The position numbers and the translations under genes are program-made. Below are positions 16,990 to 25,408 of a DNA stretch of 64,000 nucleotides, one piece after another. Under the pieces are notes generated by a model that saw only the letters and a program-made list of their open reading frames with translations, was not told the DNA's origin and made no database searches. The first letter of the stretch is position 1. Every line of letters starts with the position of its first letter. The stretch spans positions 3,968,001 to 4,032,000 of the forward strand of contig NZ_CP021354.1 of the NCBI RefSeq assembly GCF_003130705.1, given 5' to 3'. This DNA comes from Rhodococcus oxybenzonivorans (GTDB lineage Bacteria; Actinomycetota; Actinomycetes; Mycobacteriales; Mycobacteriaceae).

Positions 16990-17316
16990 TCACATGTGGG
17001 GCAGGGCGGCAGCGAGAAAGACGATTCCGACCGCGATTCCGAAGGCACCGGTGAGTATGCCGATCAGAGCCTCCAGGGATGTCGACTCGTCCGCCTCGAC
17101 CGACGGATTTCGAGATGCGACGATGCCCGTCGCTATGGCTCCGGCGCCGAGGAGAATGCCGAAGCCGAACATCCAGAACATCACAATCGACAGCGCGCCG
17201 AGCATCACCGAGACGTCGCTGCAATAGGCGCCGAGAGGCCGCTTCGACGTCATCAGCCATGGCAGGTGGCCGCGCCGGCGATCGGACGAGGGAGACGGTG
17301 ACGTAGTCATGGTCAT
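16990..17316 (-). CDS. Small membrane protein with two transmembrane segments
   Basis: 108 aa protein with a polar N-terminus (about 30 residues rich in Ser, Pro, Arg) and two hydrophobic helices, VMLGALSIVMFWMFGFGILL near residues 37-58 and ALIGILTGAFGIAVGIVFLA near 83-104. It resembles DUF4190-type actinobacterial membrane proteins, but I cannot place it with confidence. Start ATG 17316; a second ATG lies two codons in. Role unknown. Confidence 0.6.
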   Translation of the reverse strand: MTMTTSPSPSSDRRRGHLPWLMTSKRPLGAYCSDVSVMLGALSIVMFWMFGFGILLGAGAIATGIVASRNPSVEADESTSLEALIGILTGAFGIAVGIVFLAAALPHM

Positions 17317-17554
17317 GGTTGCGTTAGATCCTCTCCGTGCAGACGTATGGGGACAGTGACGGGCGCGCGATCGACTCAGCGACTCACCGATGCGCCGTTG
17401 CGCGTGATCCGACCGCGACTGCCCTCAGCTAAGCGCCGGTGACCGAGCGGGACTGCGGACCGCGCACGAAGTGAAGCACAGCAATCCACCTTCCGGGTTC
17501 GATCCACAAGCGCCTGCCACCTGGTCGGACGCCGCATCACTGCGCATCAAGAAT

Positions 17555-17581
17555 TTAGCACTCTCCTACATTGAGTGCCAA
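17555..17581. promoter_or_regulatory. CIRCE element (HrcA operator), copy 1
   Basis: TTAGCACTC, nine bases, then GAGTGCCAA: 17 of 18 arm positions match the CIRCE consensus TTAGCACTC-N9-GAGTGCTAA bound by the heat-shock repressor HrcA. Five bases downstream is GAGGAGG at 17586-17592, which looks like a good ribosome binding site but has no ATG, GTG or TTG within reach. No chaperonin gene follows. Confidence 0.75.
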
Positions 17582-17653
17582 TTCAGAGGAGGTTCGCAGC
17601 GGCAGCTCACAGACTGCCCGTACTGGTTACTTTGTCGTTACCGATCGGTAGCG

Positions 17654-17680
17654 CTGGCACGCGACCGATGTGAGTGCTAA
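17654..17680. promoter_or_regulatory. CIRCE element, copy 2
   Basis: CTGGCACGC, nine bases, then a perfect GAGTGCTAA: 15 of 18 arm positions match. It lies 99 bases after copy 1, a tandem arrangement known from actinobacterial groE promoters, and ends eight bases before the ATG of the small gene at 17689. HrcA itself is not encoded in the window. Confidence 0.65.
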
Positions 17681-17688
17681 TTTCCGAG

Positions 17689-17901
17689 ATGCACAGGCAT
17701 CCGTGTCCGTCGCCGTGGCGGGCACGCCGGGTAATGGGGAGGTGCGCAGCTGTGCGGTACCGCAAGCACGGATCATCCGACGTGAAAGACCGACGCGACC
17801 ATCGAACAGCGCATACCGATGAGTGTGTGCGCTGGCCGGATCCGAGTCCACTGAACAGCTGGTGGGAACGCGTCGTGTGGGGTGATCGGAGCGTGACATG
17901 A
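17689..17901 (+). CDS. Hypothetical protein downstream of CIRCE elements, 70 aa
   Basis: Short, very charged protein (Arg, His, Asp rich) ending NSWWERVVWGDRSVT. No family is recognised. It is listed because its stop overlaps the start of the next small gene as ATGA, a usual sign of a real operon, and because it begins eight bases after the second CIRCE element. There is no Shine-Dalgarno sequence before the ATG; a GTG at 17674 inside the CIRCE arm is an alternative start. It could also be a decayed remnant. Confidence 0.4.
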   Translation: MHRHPCPSPWRARRVMGRCAAVRYRKHGSSDVKDRRDHRTAHTDECVRWPDPSPLNSWWERVVWGDRSVT

Positions 17902-18116
17902 GCGGTGGAACTGTCCGCACGCGCCCCCGCGCGTGGGACTTCCGTTGCGACCACTGCGATCACACGTACCGCGCCCTGGCTGACAGTCGAACCGCTGCCC
18001 GCTGCACAGCCCGGTTGAACGGCTGGGTAACGGACAGCACGACTCTCTGCCCGGGATGCGCCGTCGTCGCCGCCGTCGAACAACAGCTTCTGCTGCCCGG
18101 GAAGGCAACGGGCTAG
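17898..18116 (+). CDS. Small CxxC protein, 72 aa
   Basis: Protein with two Cys pairs, FRCDHCDHTY near residue 17 and LCPGCAVV near residue 50, which suggests a single zinc ribbon. Start ATG 17898 overlaps the stop of the preceding small gene. No family assignment. With that gene it may form a two-gene unit under the CIRCE elements; whether it responds to heat is untested. Confidence 0.5.
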   Translation: MSGGTVRTRPRAWDFRCDHCDHTYRALADSRTAARCTARLNGWVTDSTTLCPGCAVVAAVEQQLLLPGKATG

Positions 18117-18193
18117 TCGCCGGCCAGGTTCGACTGCCCGACCGGCCACAGCGGACGAAAACCATGGGAAATGCATGTGGTCACGCACATGAA

Positions 18194-18230
18194 GAAGTCC
18201 CCCACCATGCGATGCATGGTGGGGGACTTC
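18194..18230. terminator. Strong bidirectional hairpin terminator
   Basis: A 17-base-pair perfect stem (GAAGTCCCCCACCATGC and its complement) with a three-base GAT loop. It lies eight bases past the 3' end of tRNA-Ala on the minus strand and also downstream of the CxxC gene on the plus strand, so it can end both transcripts. Confidence 0.85.
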
Positions 18231-18238
18231 TCAGTGGG

Positions 18239-18311
18239 TGGAGCTAAGGGGACTCGAACCCCTGACCCCCACACTGCCAGTGTGGTGCGCTACCAGCTGC
18301 GCCATAGCCCC
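18239..18311 (-). tRNA. tRNA-Ala (anticodon GGC)
   Basis: 73 bases fold into a full cloverleaf: acceptor GGGGCTA with TAGCTCC, anticodon stem CCACA/TGTGG with loop CTGGCAG giving anticodon GGC, and T arm AGGGGTTCGAGTCCCCT. The acceptor carries the G3-U70 wobble pair that identifies alanine tRNAs. The 3' CCA is not encoded. Confidence 0.96.
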
Positions 18312-18401
18312 GTATTCAGTTCTTTCTCTCGCACCAGGAATGACTTCCGCGTGCTCGAAGAAAGTTACACCATCGTCGACCTGGCCAACAAATCGCCTGC
18401 T

Positions 18402-18430
18402 CAGAGGCGCTTCGCGCCCGTGCGCCTCTG
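18402..18430 (-). terminator. Terminator hairpin after the DsbA-like gene
   Basis: Nine-base-pair stem CAGAGGCGC/GCGCCTCTG with an 11-base loop, 45 bases past the stop of the minus-strand DsbA-like gene. No long T-run follows, which is common in high-GC actinobacteria. Confidence 0.55.
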
Positions 18431-18474
18431 TGGTTGCCGGGACATCCAGAAAGGCGCACGGGCGGAGGAGCCGT

Positions 18475-19206
18475 CTACAGCTGGGAGACCCAGTTCTCGT
18501 TGGCGAGCGCGTCGATGACGGTGCCGTCCTGAACCACTGCCGGGGTGCCCGTTGCGCCGCTCGCGCTTAGAGCTTGACGGCCGGCCTCCGCATCGATCGC
18601 AGCCTGGTCGACCTTCGCGCCGGTGGTGATGCACTGCGCGGCCTCGTCGGACGCTCCGGCGTCGCGGGCCATCTGCGCCAGTTCCTCGTTGGAGTGGTCG
18701 GAATCGCCGTTCTCCGCCGGTTGGTTCTCGGGCGCGAACAGGGCAGCGTGGAAATCCGAGTACACCGACGCGTCACCGGTCGCCGCAACGCACTGTGACG
18801 CCGCGACAGCGCGCGTGGAGTAGTCACCGCTGGCCGACAACCGATTGAGGAAGTTCAGAATGTGGTAGCGGACAGCCACTTTCCCGTCGTCGACGGCCTT
18901 GGCCAGTTCCTGCCCGTTCTTGTTCTCCAACTCGGCGCAGTAGGGACACATCGGGTCCTCGAACAGATCGATCGTGGTGGCTGCGTCGGGACGCCCGAGG
19001 AGCACCACGCCGTTGTCCTCGACCGACACCCGGACCTCGGAGTTCTGCACTCCCCCGTAACCGTCGTTGCGCGGCTTGCTTCGGTTGTTCTGCCAGATCA
19101 CGCCGCCTATCACGAGGGCTGCGATGACGAGTACGGCGAGCCCACCGAGGATGTAGGTGGACCGGCTGGACTCCGGCTGCGGGGTGTACTTGTTCTTCGA
19201 GCTCAC
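18475..19206 (-). CDS. Membrane-anchored DsbA-like thioredoxin-fold protein
   Basis: 243 aa extracytoplasmic thiol-disulfide oxidoreductase. A single transmembrane anchor (TYILGGLAVLVIAALVIGG, residues 17-36) is followed by an external domain with the redox motif FEDPMCPYCAELE (CPYC near residue 90), a helical insertion and the cis-Pro loop GATGTPAVVQDG near 218. It resembles M. tuberculosis DsbA-like Rv2969c. Start GTG 19206. The gene is 41 bases downstream of a MauE/DoxX-like membrane protein with a CxC motif, which may reoxidise or feed it. Confidence 0.85.
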   Translation of the reverse strand: MSSKNKYTPQPESSRSTYILGGLAVLVIAALVIGGVIWQNNRSKPRNDGYGGVQNSEVRVSVEDNGVVLLGRPDAATTIDLFEDPMCPYCAELENKNGQELAKAVDDGKVAVRYHILNFLNRLSASGDYSTRAVAASQCVAATGDASVYSDFHAALFAPENQPAENGDSDHSNEELAQMARDAGASDEAAQCITTGAKVDQAAIDAEAGRQALSASGATGTPAVVQDGTVIDALANENWVSQL

Positions 19207-19247
19207 GTGGATGCAGTCCTTCGATGTCGGATCGATTTACCAGGTGC

Positions 19248-19736
19248 TTACTCTGCCATCGTCGGCTGAGGGGCCACTGAGAAAGGCGCCCGCGACGCGA
19301 GCCCCAGCGCGAACGGAGTACGGGGGAACACGATCAACCAGGCCGCCAGCGCGAGGAATCCGATGTCCCGCAGGATTTCCTTGGTGTAGTCCCAGCCATC
19401 GACGTCGGCCGCTCCCCCTCCGCCGAAACAGCCGCAGTCGATGGACAGGCCACGCGCCCACACCGAAATGATGACGCCGACGAGGACGAGCAGGAGGGCC
19501 GCCGACACGACCGCCGTGGCCCGGACCCCGAGCCCGATCAGAAGCAGTAGTCCGAGGGCGATTTCGAAGAATGGTAGGGCGTTGGCAACGGGACGGATGA
19601 GGTCTTCCGGGAGCAGTTGGTAGGCGCGAACCGCGACGATCGTTTGTGCGGGATCTGCCACCTTGAGCGCGCCGGAGACTAGCCAGACGGCGGCGAGGGA
19701 CACGCGGGCGACGAGGGAGACGATACTGATCCACAC
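19248..19736 (-). CDS. MauE/DoxX-like membrane protein
   Basis: 162 aa integral membrane protein with four hydrophobic helices: VSLAAVWLVSGALKV, PFFEIALGLLLLIGLG, a third ending IISVWARG, and LALAAWLIVF. Directly after helix three comes SIDCGCFGGGG, the Cys-Gly-Cys motif of MauE-type proteins, thought to pass electrons to or from periplasmic thiol proteins. Start GTG 19736; upstream in-frame sequence runs into the MFS gene. Paired with the DsbA-like gene, it probably forms an oxidative folding or thiol relay unit in the envelope. Confidence 0.8.
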   Translation of the reverse strand: MWISIVSLVARVSLAAVWLVSGALKVADPAQTIVAVRAYQLLPEDLIRPVANALPFFEIALGLLLLIGLGVRATAVVSAALLLVLVGVIISVWARGLSIDCGCFGGGGAADVDGWDYTKEILRDIGFLALAAWLIVFPRTPFALGLASRAPFSVAPQPTMAE

Positions 19737-19762
19737 CGAAACGAGAGTACAGACGTCGCCGG

Positions 19763-20989
19763 TCAGAGCGCTTTGACCGACACCTTCGGGGCCGGCTTGT
19801 TCGGCACCAGCAACCAGCCTGCTGCGGCGACGAGCATCACACCACCTGTAACGGCAAAGGAGACTGCGTAGGACAGGTGCTGGGCGAGTAGACCGGCGCC
19901 GACCGGACCGAGAACGCCGCCCACGTCGGCCACCATTTGGAACGTGGCGAGCACAGGCCCGCCACGCGACTTCGCACCTACGACGTCCGCCACGGCCGCC
20001 TGCTGGGCGGGACTCATGATGCCGGACCCGATACCCGCGACACCGGAGAGCACGAGGAAAACGACGAGATCCTCGCTGAGTCCCATGCCGACGGTGCTCG
20101 CCCCGCATACCAGGAGGCCGAGCACGACGAACAGCTTCCTGCCGTAGGTGTCGGAAAGCCGTCCCGACACGATGAGGACCAGAGCGTTGCCGACGGCGAA
20201 CACGGCGAGTGCGATTCCGGCGAGCGCTTCCTCGCGGTGGAGCGCCTCGACGACGAACAGCGGGACCATCGCGACCCGTACGCCGAAGATGACCCCACCG
20301 AAGGCGAAGTTGGATCCGAGCGCGGCGCGGTACACGGACGATCTCAAAGCCTCCCGCAAGGTCATGGCGGCCCCCGCAGCGGTGGCGTCCGGTGCGGTGA
20401 GATGCGACCCCTTGAGGCTGATGAAAACGACTGCGGCGGCGATGACGAGGGCGATGGCGTAGATGACGAACGGGACACGCAGACCGAATCCGACGAGCAG
20501 CCCGCCGACGAGCGGTCCGCTGATCGAGCCCAGCAGGAAACTCGTGGCATACAACCCGGATACCCGGCCGCGACTGTCGACCGGTGCGATCCGGATGACG
20601 AGACCCATCGCGGACACGGTGAACATCGTCGAGCCGATCCCGCCCAGTGCGCGGAAAATCAACAGCTGCCAGTAGTCACCTGCCACCGCGCAGGCCGCCG
20701 TGGACGCCGCAACGATCAACAGACCGGTGATGTAGACCGGGCGCTCCCCCAACTTCTGCACCAGCCGCCCACTGAGCGGGGCGAACACCAGCCGCATGAA
20801 GGCGAAGGACGAGATCACGACCGTCGCGGCCGTCACGCTGACGTCGAAGCTGCGCGCAAACTGCGGCAGCGCCGGCGCGACGATGCCGAAACCCAGTGCG
20901 ATGACGAAGCTGGCCGACACCAGCACCCAGATTTCCGAGGGAAGTCGGGGTTTGGTCCCGGAGAGCGGCCCAGCTTCACGAGTGTTCAT
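19763..20989 (-). CDS. MFS drug/metabolite efflux transporter
   Basis: 408 aa secondary transporter with about 12 transmembrane helices, two six-helix halves and the loop 2-3 signature FAPLSGRLVQKLGERP near residue 70; a related SGRLSDTYGRK begins the second half near 275. Of the DHA1 efflux type. It lies 26 bases upstream of the MauE-like gene on the same strand and may be co-transcribed. No local regulator. Substrate unknown. Confidence 0.85.
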   Translation of the reverse strand: MNTREAGPLSGTKPRLPSEIWVLVSASFVIALGFGIVAPALPQFARSFDVSVTAATVVISSFAFMRLVFAPLSGRLVQKLGERPVYITGLLIVAASTAACAVAGDYWQLLIFRALGGIGSTMFTVSAMGLVIRIAPVDSRGRVSGLYATSFLLGSISGPLVGGLLVGFGLRVPFVIYAIALVIAAAVVFISLKGSHLTAPDATAAGAAMTLREALRSSVYRAALGSNFAFGGVIFGVRVAMVPLFVVEALHREEALAGIALAVFAVGNALVLIVSGRLSDTYGRKLFVVLGLLVCGASTVGMGLSEDLVVFLVLSGVAGIGSGIMSPAQQAAVADVVGAKSRGGPVLATFQMVADVGGVLGPVGAGLLAQHLSYAVSFAVTGGVMLVAAAGWLLVPNKPAPKVSVKAL

Positions 20990-21055
20990 CGGGAATCGAT
21001 GCTATGTGCAGCCGCCGACACAGAGACACTCACCCCGGGTCGCCTCGGCGCGGGG

Positions 21056-22687
21056 TCACCGCAGTGCGTCGGCCACCAGTTCCTTGGCGGCCGCCTGCAC
21101 CTGTGCGAGATGCTCGGGACCTTCGAACGATTCCGCGTAGATCTTGTACACGTCCTCGGTCCCCGACGGCCGGGCCGCGAACCACGCGTTGGCCGTGGTG
21201 ACCTTCAACCCGCCGAGCGGTGCCCCGTTTCCCGGAGCAGTCGTCAGGGTCGCGGTGATGGGCTCCCCCGCGAGTTCGGTTGCTGTCACCTGTTCCGGCG
21301 ACAGCTTGGCCAGGACTGCTTTCTGCTCCCGCGTCGCGGGCGCATCGATACGGGCATACGCCGGACTGCCGAACTTCTCTGCCAGCTCCCCGTAACGAAC
21401 CGATGGTGTCTTACCGGTGACCGCCGTGATTTCCGAGGCGAGCAGCGCGAGGATGATGCCGTCCTTGTCGGTGCTCCACACCCGGCCGTCGTGTCGCAGG
21501 AACGACGCCCCCGCGCTCTCCTCCCCGCCGAATCCGAGTGATCCCTCGAGAAGTCCGGGGACGAACCACTTGAAACCCACCGGGACCTCGAGCAGGTCGC
21601 GGCCGAGGCTGTCGACCACCCGGTCGATCATCGACGAACTGACGAGTGTCTTGCCCACCCGCACCGCCGGACCCCACCCCGGCCGGTGGGCGAACAGGTA
21701 GTCGATGGCTACGGCGAGATAGTGGTTGGGGTTCATCAGTCCGCCGTCGGGAGTGACGATTCCGTGCCGGTCCGCGTCGGCATCGTTGCCCGTGGCGATG
21801 TCGAAGCGGTCCCGTGCTCCGATCAGGGACGCCATGGCATCCGGGGACGAGCAGTCCATACGAATCTTGCCGTCGGTATCGAGAGTCATGAAGCGCCAGG
21901 TGGGGTCCACGAGCGGGTTCACGACTTCGAGATGGAGATGGTGCGTGTCGGCGATGGCACCCCAGTAGTCGACACTCGCACCGCCCAGCGGATCGGCTCC
22001 GATCCGCACTCCCTCGCGGCGAATGGCATCGAGGTCGAGCACGCTCGGTAGGTCGTCGACGTAGAAGCGGAGGAAGTCGTATCGCTCGGCGCGCTGGATG
22101 GCCCGCTCCGCGGACGCACGCTTGACTCCCGACAGATCGCGGCGCAGTAATTCGTTCGCGCGGTCGGCGATGATCGTTGTCGCCTCGGAACCAGCGGGAC
22201 CCCCGTGTGGTGGGTTGTACTTGAATCCGCCATCGCGCGGCGGATTGTGCGAGGGCGTCACCACGATCCCGTCCGCCTCGGACTCGGGACGGCTGCTGTT
22301 GTACCGCAGGATGGCGTGGCTGACCGCGGGGGTCGGCGTGTAGCGGTCCCGTGAATCGATGAGCACCGTCACGTCATTGGCGGTCAGCACCTCGAGTGCC
22401 GACATCCAGGCGGGTTCGGACAGCGCGTGCGTATCGCGACCCAGGAACAGCGGACCGTCGATACCCTGCGACGCCCGGTATTCGACGATGGCCTGCGTCG
22501 TGGCGAGGATGTGGGCCTCGTTGAACGCGGAGTCGAGGCTCGATCCGCGATGCCCGGAAGTCCCGAACAGCACCTGCTGCAAGGGATTTTCGGGATCGGG
22601 CACACGGCTGTAGTACGCAGTGACCAGATGCGCAATGTCCACCAGATCCTCCGGCAGTGCCACCTGACCCGCCCTGTCGTGCGCCAC
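21056..22687 (-). CDS. pgm: Phosphoglucomutase
   Basis: 543 aa alpha-D-phosphohexomutase interconverting glucose 1-phosphate and glucose 6-phosphate, linking glycogen/trehalose and cell-wall sugar synthesis. The N-terminal [12 protein letters not shown] near residue 40 is the Pgm type, followed by the phosphoserine-region [20 protein letters not shown] near 145, the metal loop [11 protein letters not shown] near 305, the sugar-binding GGEESAG near 390, and the phosphate-binding [16 protein letters not shown] at the C-terminus. Start GTG 22687 has GGAGGAGG upstream; a longer frame runs into crcB. Length equals E. coli Pgm. Confidence 0.95.
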   Translation of the reverse strand: MAHDRAGQVALPEDLVDIAHLVTAYYSRVPDPENPLQQVLFGTSGHRGSSLDSAFNEAHILATTQAIVEYRASQGIDGPLFLGRDTHALSEPAWMSALEVLTANDVTVLIDSRDRYTPTPAVSHAILRYNSSRPESEADGIVVTPSHNPPRDGGFKYNPPHGGPAGSEATTIIADRANELLRRDLSGVKRASAERAIQRAERYDFLRFYVDDLPSVLDLDAIRREGVRIGADPLGGASVDYWGAIADTHHLHLEVVNPLVDPTWRFMTLDTDGKIRMDCSSPDAMASLIGARDRFDIATGNDADADRHGIVTPDGGLMNPNHYLAVAIDYLFAHRPGWGPAVRVGKTLVSSSMIDRVVDSLGRDLLEVPVGFKWFVPGLLEGSLGFGGEESAGASFLRHDGRVWSTDKDGIILALLASEITAVTGKTPSVRYGELAEKFGSPAYARIDAPATREQKAVLAKLSPEQVTATELAGEPITATLTTAPGNGAPLGGLKVTTANAWFAARPSGTEDVYKIYAESFEGPEHLAQVQAAAKELVADALR

Positions 22688-22761
22688 GAGACCTCCTCCA
22701 CATCGACGATGCCGTACTCGACTATCGGTCCCATCCTGCACCCTCGCGGCACAGTCCGCGA

Positions 22762-23106
22762 TCAATACGTCCATCGGAAGCCGAGCCAGGCGGCGCCCAA
22801 TCCGGCGCCGACGCTGGCAACCACGTAAAGGAGCGAGGTCACGGTGCGCCGGATACGCGCGAGCCCGACCGACTCGACTGCGAAGGTGGAATAGGTGGTG
22901 AGACCACCGCAGAAACCGGTGCCGAACAACGCGAACAGCTGCGCAGACATCGCTGCGCCCGACACCATTCCGAGGATCAGGCAACCGCTGATGTTCACCA
23001 CGAACGTGGCGACGGGAAAGCTGCGGTACGGCACCACATAGCGCGCAGCGAGGTAGCGGACGGCGGATCCGAGCCCACCACCGAGGGCAACGAGGAGCAG
23101 GGTCAT
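22762..23106 (-). CDS. crcB: Fluoride channel subunit CrcB/Fluc
   Basis: 114 aa membrane protein with four helices that exports fluoride. Family motifs: [11 protein letters not shown] near residue 9, [12 protein letters not shown] near 35 with the conserved Asn, and [15 protein letters not shown] near 70, the fluoride pore segment. ATG 23106 overlaps the stop of the second crcB gene as ATGA. In many Gram-positive bacteria two short subunits form a heterodimer, which the coupling suggests here. Confidence 0.93.
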   Translation of the reverse strand: MTLLLVALGGGLGSAVRYLAARYVVPYRSFPVATFVVNISGCLILGMVSGAAMSAQLFALFGTGFCGGLTTYSTFAVESVGLARIRRTVTSLLYVVASVGAGLGAAWLGFRWTY

Positions 23107-23468
23107 ACGAGCGCTCCACGAGCCCGGCGATGGCGGTGGCCGACGAGCATGCCCAGTCGTGCCGCCAGGAGGGCAGGCAGCAGAGTAGCCGTCACATACA
23201 GCACGGCGCGTCCGGCATCCTCCCCCACGGCATCGACGGCAAAGGTCGAGAACGTGGTGAATCCGCCGAGGACACCGACCCCGAGGAACAACCGCAACGG
23301 TCGGTCCGGCCCGAGCATCTCGGCGAGGTACCCGAGCAGCAACGAACCGACGACGTTGATGGCCAGAAAGGTCCAGATACCGGGCCACTGCTGGGCCAGT
23401 ATGAACCGTACGGTGGCTCCGAGCGCTCCTCCCGCGGCGACCACGAGGACGGATTTCGACACGGGCAC
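23103..23468 (-). CDS. crcB: Fluoride channel subunit CrcB/Fluc, second paralogue
   Basis: 121 aa partner of the downstream crcB. It shows [14 protein letters not shown] near residue 14, [16 protein letters not shown] near 35 and [15 protein letters not shown] near 70, so all pore elements are present. I start at GTG 23468, which has GGAAGGAA at good spacing; an upstream GTG would add nine residues. It starts only 30 bases past the tmRNA terminator, leaving no room for a fluoride riboswitch. Confidence 0.9.
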   Translation of the reverse strand: MPVSKSVLVVAAGGALGATVRFILAQQWPGIWTFLAINVVGSLLLGYLAEMLGPDRPLRLFLGVGVLGGFTTFSTFAVDAVGEDAGRAVLYVTATLLPALLAARLGMLVGHRHRRARGALV

Positions 23469-23497
23469 CGGCGTTCCTTCCCTTGCGGACACGATTC

Positions 23498-23527
23498 GGG
23501 CCGGACACCTGGTGTGGTGTCCGGCCC
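23498..23527 (-). terminator. Terminator downstream of tmRNA
   Basis: 12-base-pair perfect stem GGGCCGGACACC/GGTGTCCGGCCC with a six-base loop, 11 bases beyond the tmRNA 3' end on the minus strand. It separates tmRNA from the crcB pair. Confidence 0.8.
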
Positions 23528-23537
23528 GGATTCGGGG

Positions 23538-23906
23538 TGGAGCTGCCGGGAATTGAACCCGGGTCCTACGCAGCAAAGCTAGGGCTTCTCCGTGTGCAGT
23601 TTGCTATGCCTCTACTTGGATCTCCCAGTCTCGCAAACAAGCCAGGATGACGATCCCAGTCACTGTGAGTTGTCCCGTTCGGCTCCGCGACCGAGCCGAA
23701 CGGTAAAGCCCTCTAGCTGATGCCAGTACCCGGGCCGAGGGCGAACCCGGACTGACAGACACGCAGTCGCTACTTAGGCAGCGAGTGCGTAGTCGCGCTG
23801 ATTGGAATCGGCGCTTATATGTTTGCAGCGACGCTTACGGTGGTCTCTTGCCTGCACCGACACGCTTCCCCTACCTCAACGTACGCAGTCGAAACCGTTC
23901 AGCCCC
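23538..23906 (-). ncRNA. ssrA: Transfer-messenger RNA
   Basis: 369-base tmRNA that rescues stalled ribosomes together with SmpB. The 5' end GGGGCTGAACGGTTTCGAC and the 3' end GGTTCAATTCCCGGCAGCTCC form the alanine-tRNA-like part. The tag reading frame is at 23774-23812 and encodes ADSNQRDYALAA followed by TAA, differing by one residue from the mycobacterial tag as I recall it (ADSHQRDYALAA). A strong GTTCGGCTC/GAGCCGAAC hairpin lies in the body. CCA is not encoded. SmpB is encoded just over 950 bases upstream on the same strand. Confidence 0.97.
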
Positions 23907-23998
23907 GTACGTCCCCCACGACTCTCGGGGGGCCACCCAGTGTAACGCGAACCCGGCGCGGTTTCATCCCACTTGTCTGCAGCGGCGTGTGGGCGGTC

Positions 23999-24820
23999 TC
24001 AACTGGCGACGGCGATCATCCCGACGGCCGCCAGAGCCAGCAGCATTCCGGCCTGTTGCACCTTGCTCACCCGTTCGCCGAGCATCACCATGGCCAGCAG
24101 CACGGTCGCTGCGGGGTACAGCGATCCGATCACACTGACCAGGGAGAGCAAGCCGCCCTGGAATGCGTAGAGCATTGCGGCGTTGGCCGCGACATCGAGG
24201 AAACTGACGTAGACGGCGAGCTTCATCGGCTCTCCGTGTGGCAGAAGGAAATGACCGGACGCCAGCGCCACCACCCACACCACGGCTGTGGCGGCGGCGC
24301 GCGACACGGCCAGGGGCCACAACCCGCCCTCGGCACCGATCTGGTGCAGCGCCACGAACGCGATGGCGAAGGCGACACCGGAACCGACGGTCAGCAGCGC
24401 GACGGACTTCGTGAACGTGAGCACTCGCCCACCCGCCACCTCGCCGGCCGTCTCGTCGGGTGACTCTCGGCTGACCAGCACTACGGCGACGAGCGCGACA
24501 GCAATCCCGGCGTACGCAATCGATCCGGGCCGTTCCCCGAAGGCAAGACCGACGAGAACAGGGATGCCTGCCACCAGGACGGCAGTCAACGGCGACACCA
24601 CCGACATCGGGCCTGCTGCCAGCGCTAGATAGAACCACCACACGGCGACACCGCCGGCCACGCCGGAGACCGCGCCCCACAACAGGGACGAGGTGGTGAA
24701 CGTGCCCGCCACGAACGGCGCGATCACCAGCACGATCAACAGCGACAGCGGATACGAGACGATGACCACCCGCAGTGCAGCCACCCGCCGAGAGGCCACT
24801 CCACCGACGAAATCGCTCAC
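23999..24820 (-). CDS. EamA/DMT family transporter
   Basis: At least 273 aa, a ten-helix drug/metabolite transporter with two EamA repeats; each has the conserved end-of-repeat Pro and Gly features (LTAVLVAGIPVLVGLAFGER, and LYPAATVLLAMVMLGERVS). The GTG at 24820 is the first standard start but cuts the first helix in half. The frame stays open upstream, where [15 protein letters not shown] would complete helix one starting from a CTG at 24865 that overlaps the smpB stop. The true start may thus be a non-standard codon. Substrate unknown. Confidence 0.8.
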   Translation of the reverse strand: MSDFVGGVASRRVAALRVVIVSYPLSLLIVLVIAPFVAGTFTTSSLLWGAVSGVAGGVAVWWFYLALAAGPMSVVSPLTAVLVAGIPVLVGLAFGERPGSIAYAGIAVALVAVVLVSRESPDETAGEVAGGRVLTFTKSVALLTVGSGVAFAIAFVALHQIGAEGGLWPLAVSRAAATAVVWVVALASGHFLLPHGEPMKLAVYVSFLDVAANAAMLYAFQGGLLSLVSVIGSLYPAATVLLAMVMLGERVSKVQQAGMLLALAAVGMIAVAS

Positions 24821-24861
24821 GCCGTAGCCGATGGCAGCGACCAGCGCGAGCAGGACGCCGG

Positions 24862-25335
24862 TCAGCGCATTCCCTTGACTCGTCGTCCGAGTTCGCGGGT
24901 CACCTCACGTTCGGCGGTGCGCTTGGCCAAATCCTGACGCTTGTCGTAATCCTGTTTACCCTTCGCGAGCGCAAGTTCCACCTTCACCTTGCCGTCCGAG
25001 AAGTACATCGACAGAGGCACGAGGGTCTGATTACCCTCTCTCGTCTTCCCGACGAGGTGATCGATCTCACGCTTGTGTAGCAACAGCTTCCGGGTGCGCC
25101 GTGGCGCGTGGTTGGTCCACGTGCCCTGGGTGTACTCGGGAATGTGGAGCGATCGCAACCACACCTCGCCGTTGTCGACGGTGGCGAATGCGTCGACGAG
25201 CGACGCCTTTCCCTCGCGCAGGCTCTTCACCTCGGTTCCCACGAGTGCGATGCCCGCTTCGTAGGTGTCGATGATGGCGTAGTTGTGACGCGCCTTGCGG
25301 TTGGTCGCAATGACCTTGCGGCCCTTTTCCTTCAC
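24862..25335 (-). CDS. smpB: SsrA-binding protein
   Basis: 157 aa RNA-binding protein that escorts tmRNA to stalled ribosomes. Conserved blocks: [20 protein letters not shown] near residue 10, [19 protein letters not shown] near 33, [20 protein letters not shown] near 95, and the basic C-terminal tail [19 protein letters not shown] needed for decoding-site contact. Start GTG 25335. Same strand as ssrA, with the DMT transporter between, and downstream of ftsX as in mycobacteria. Confidence 0.96.
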   Translation of the reverse strand: MKEKGRKVIATNRKARHNYAIIDTYEAGIALVGTEVKSLREGKASLVDAFATVDNGEVWLRSLHIPEYTQGTWTNHAPRRTRKLLLHKREIDHLVGKTREGNQTLVPLSMYFSDGKVKVELALAKGKQDYDKRQDLAKRTAEREVTRELGRRVKGMR

Positions 25336-25408
25336 GTTCCGGGCCTTTCAGTCCGCGATGTTCATGAGCAGTTCGTTGTCTCCAGCATAGGAGAGGGAGC
25401 AAACCGAA

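Noticed and set aside
19937..21541. 534-codon plus-strand frame
   Set aside because: Antisense to the MFS transporter and pgm; it is extremely rich in Asp, Arg, Gly and Glu with no fold.
23469..23537. Fluoride riboswitch before the crcB genes
   Set aside because: Only about 30 bases separate the crcB start from the tmRNA terminator hairpin, and no crcB-motif words are present.
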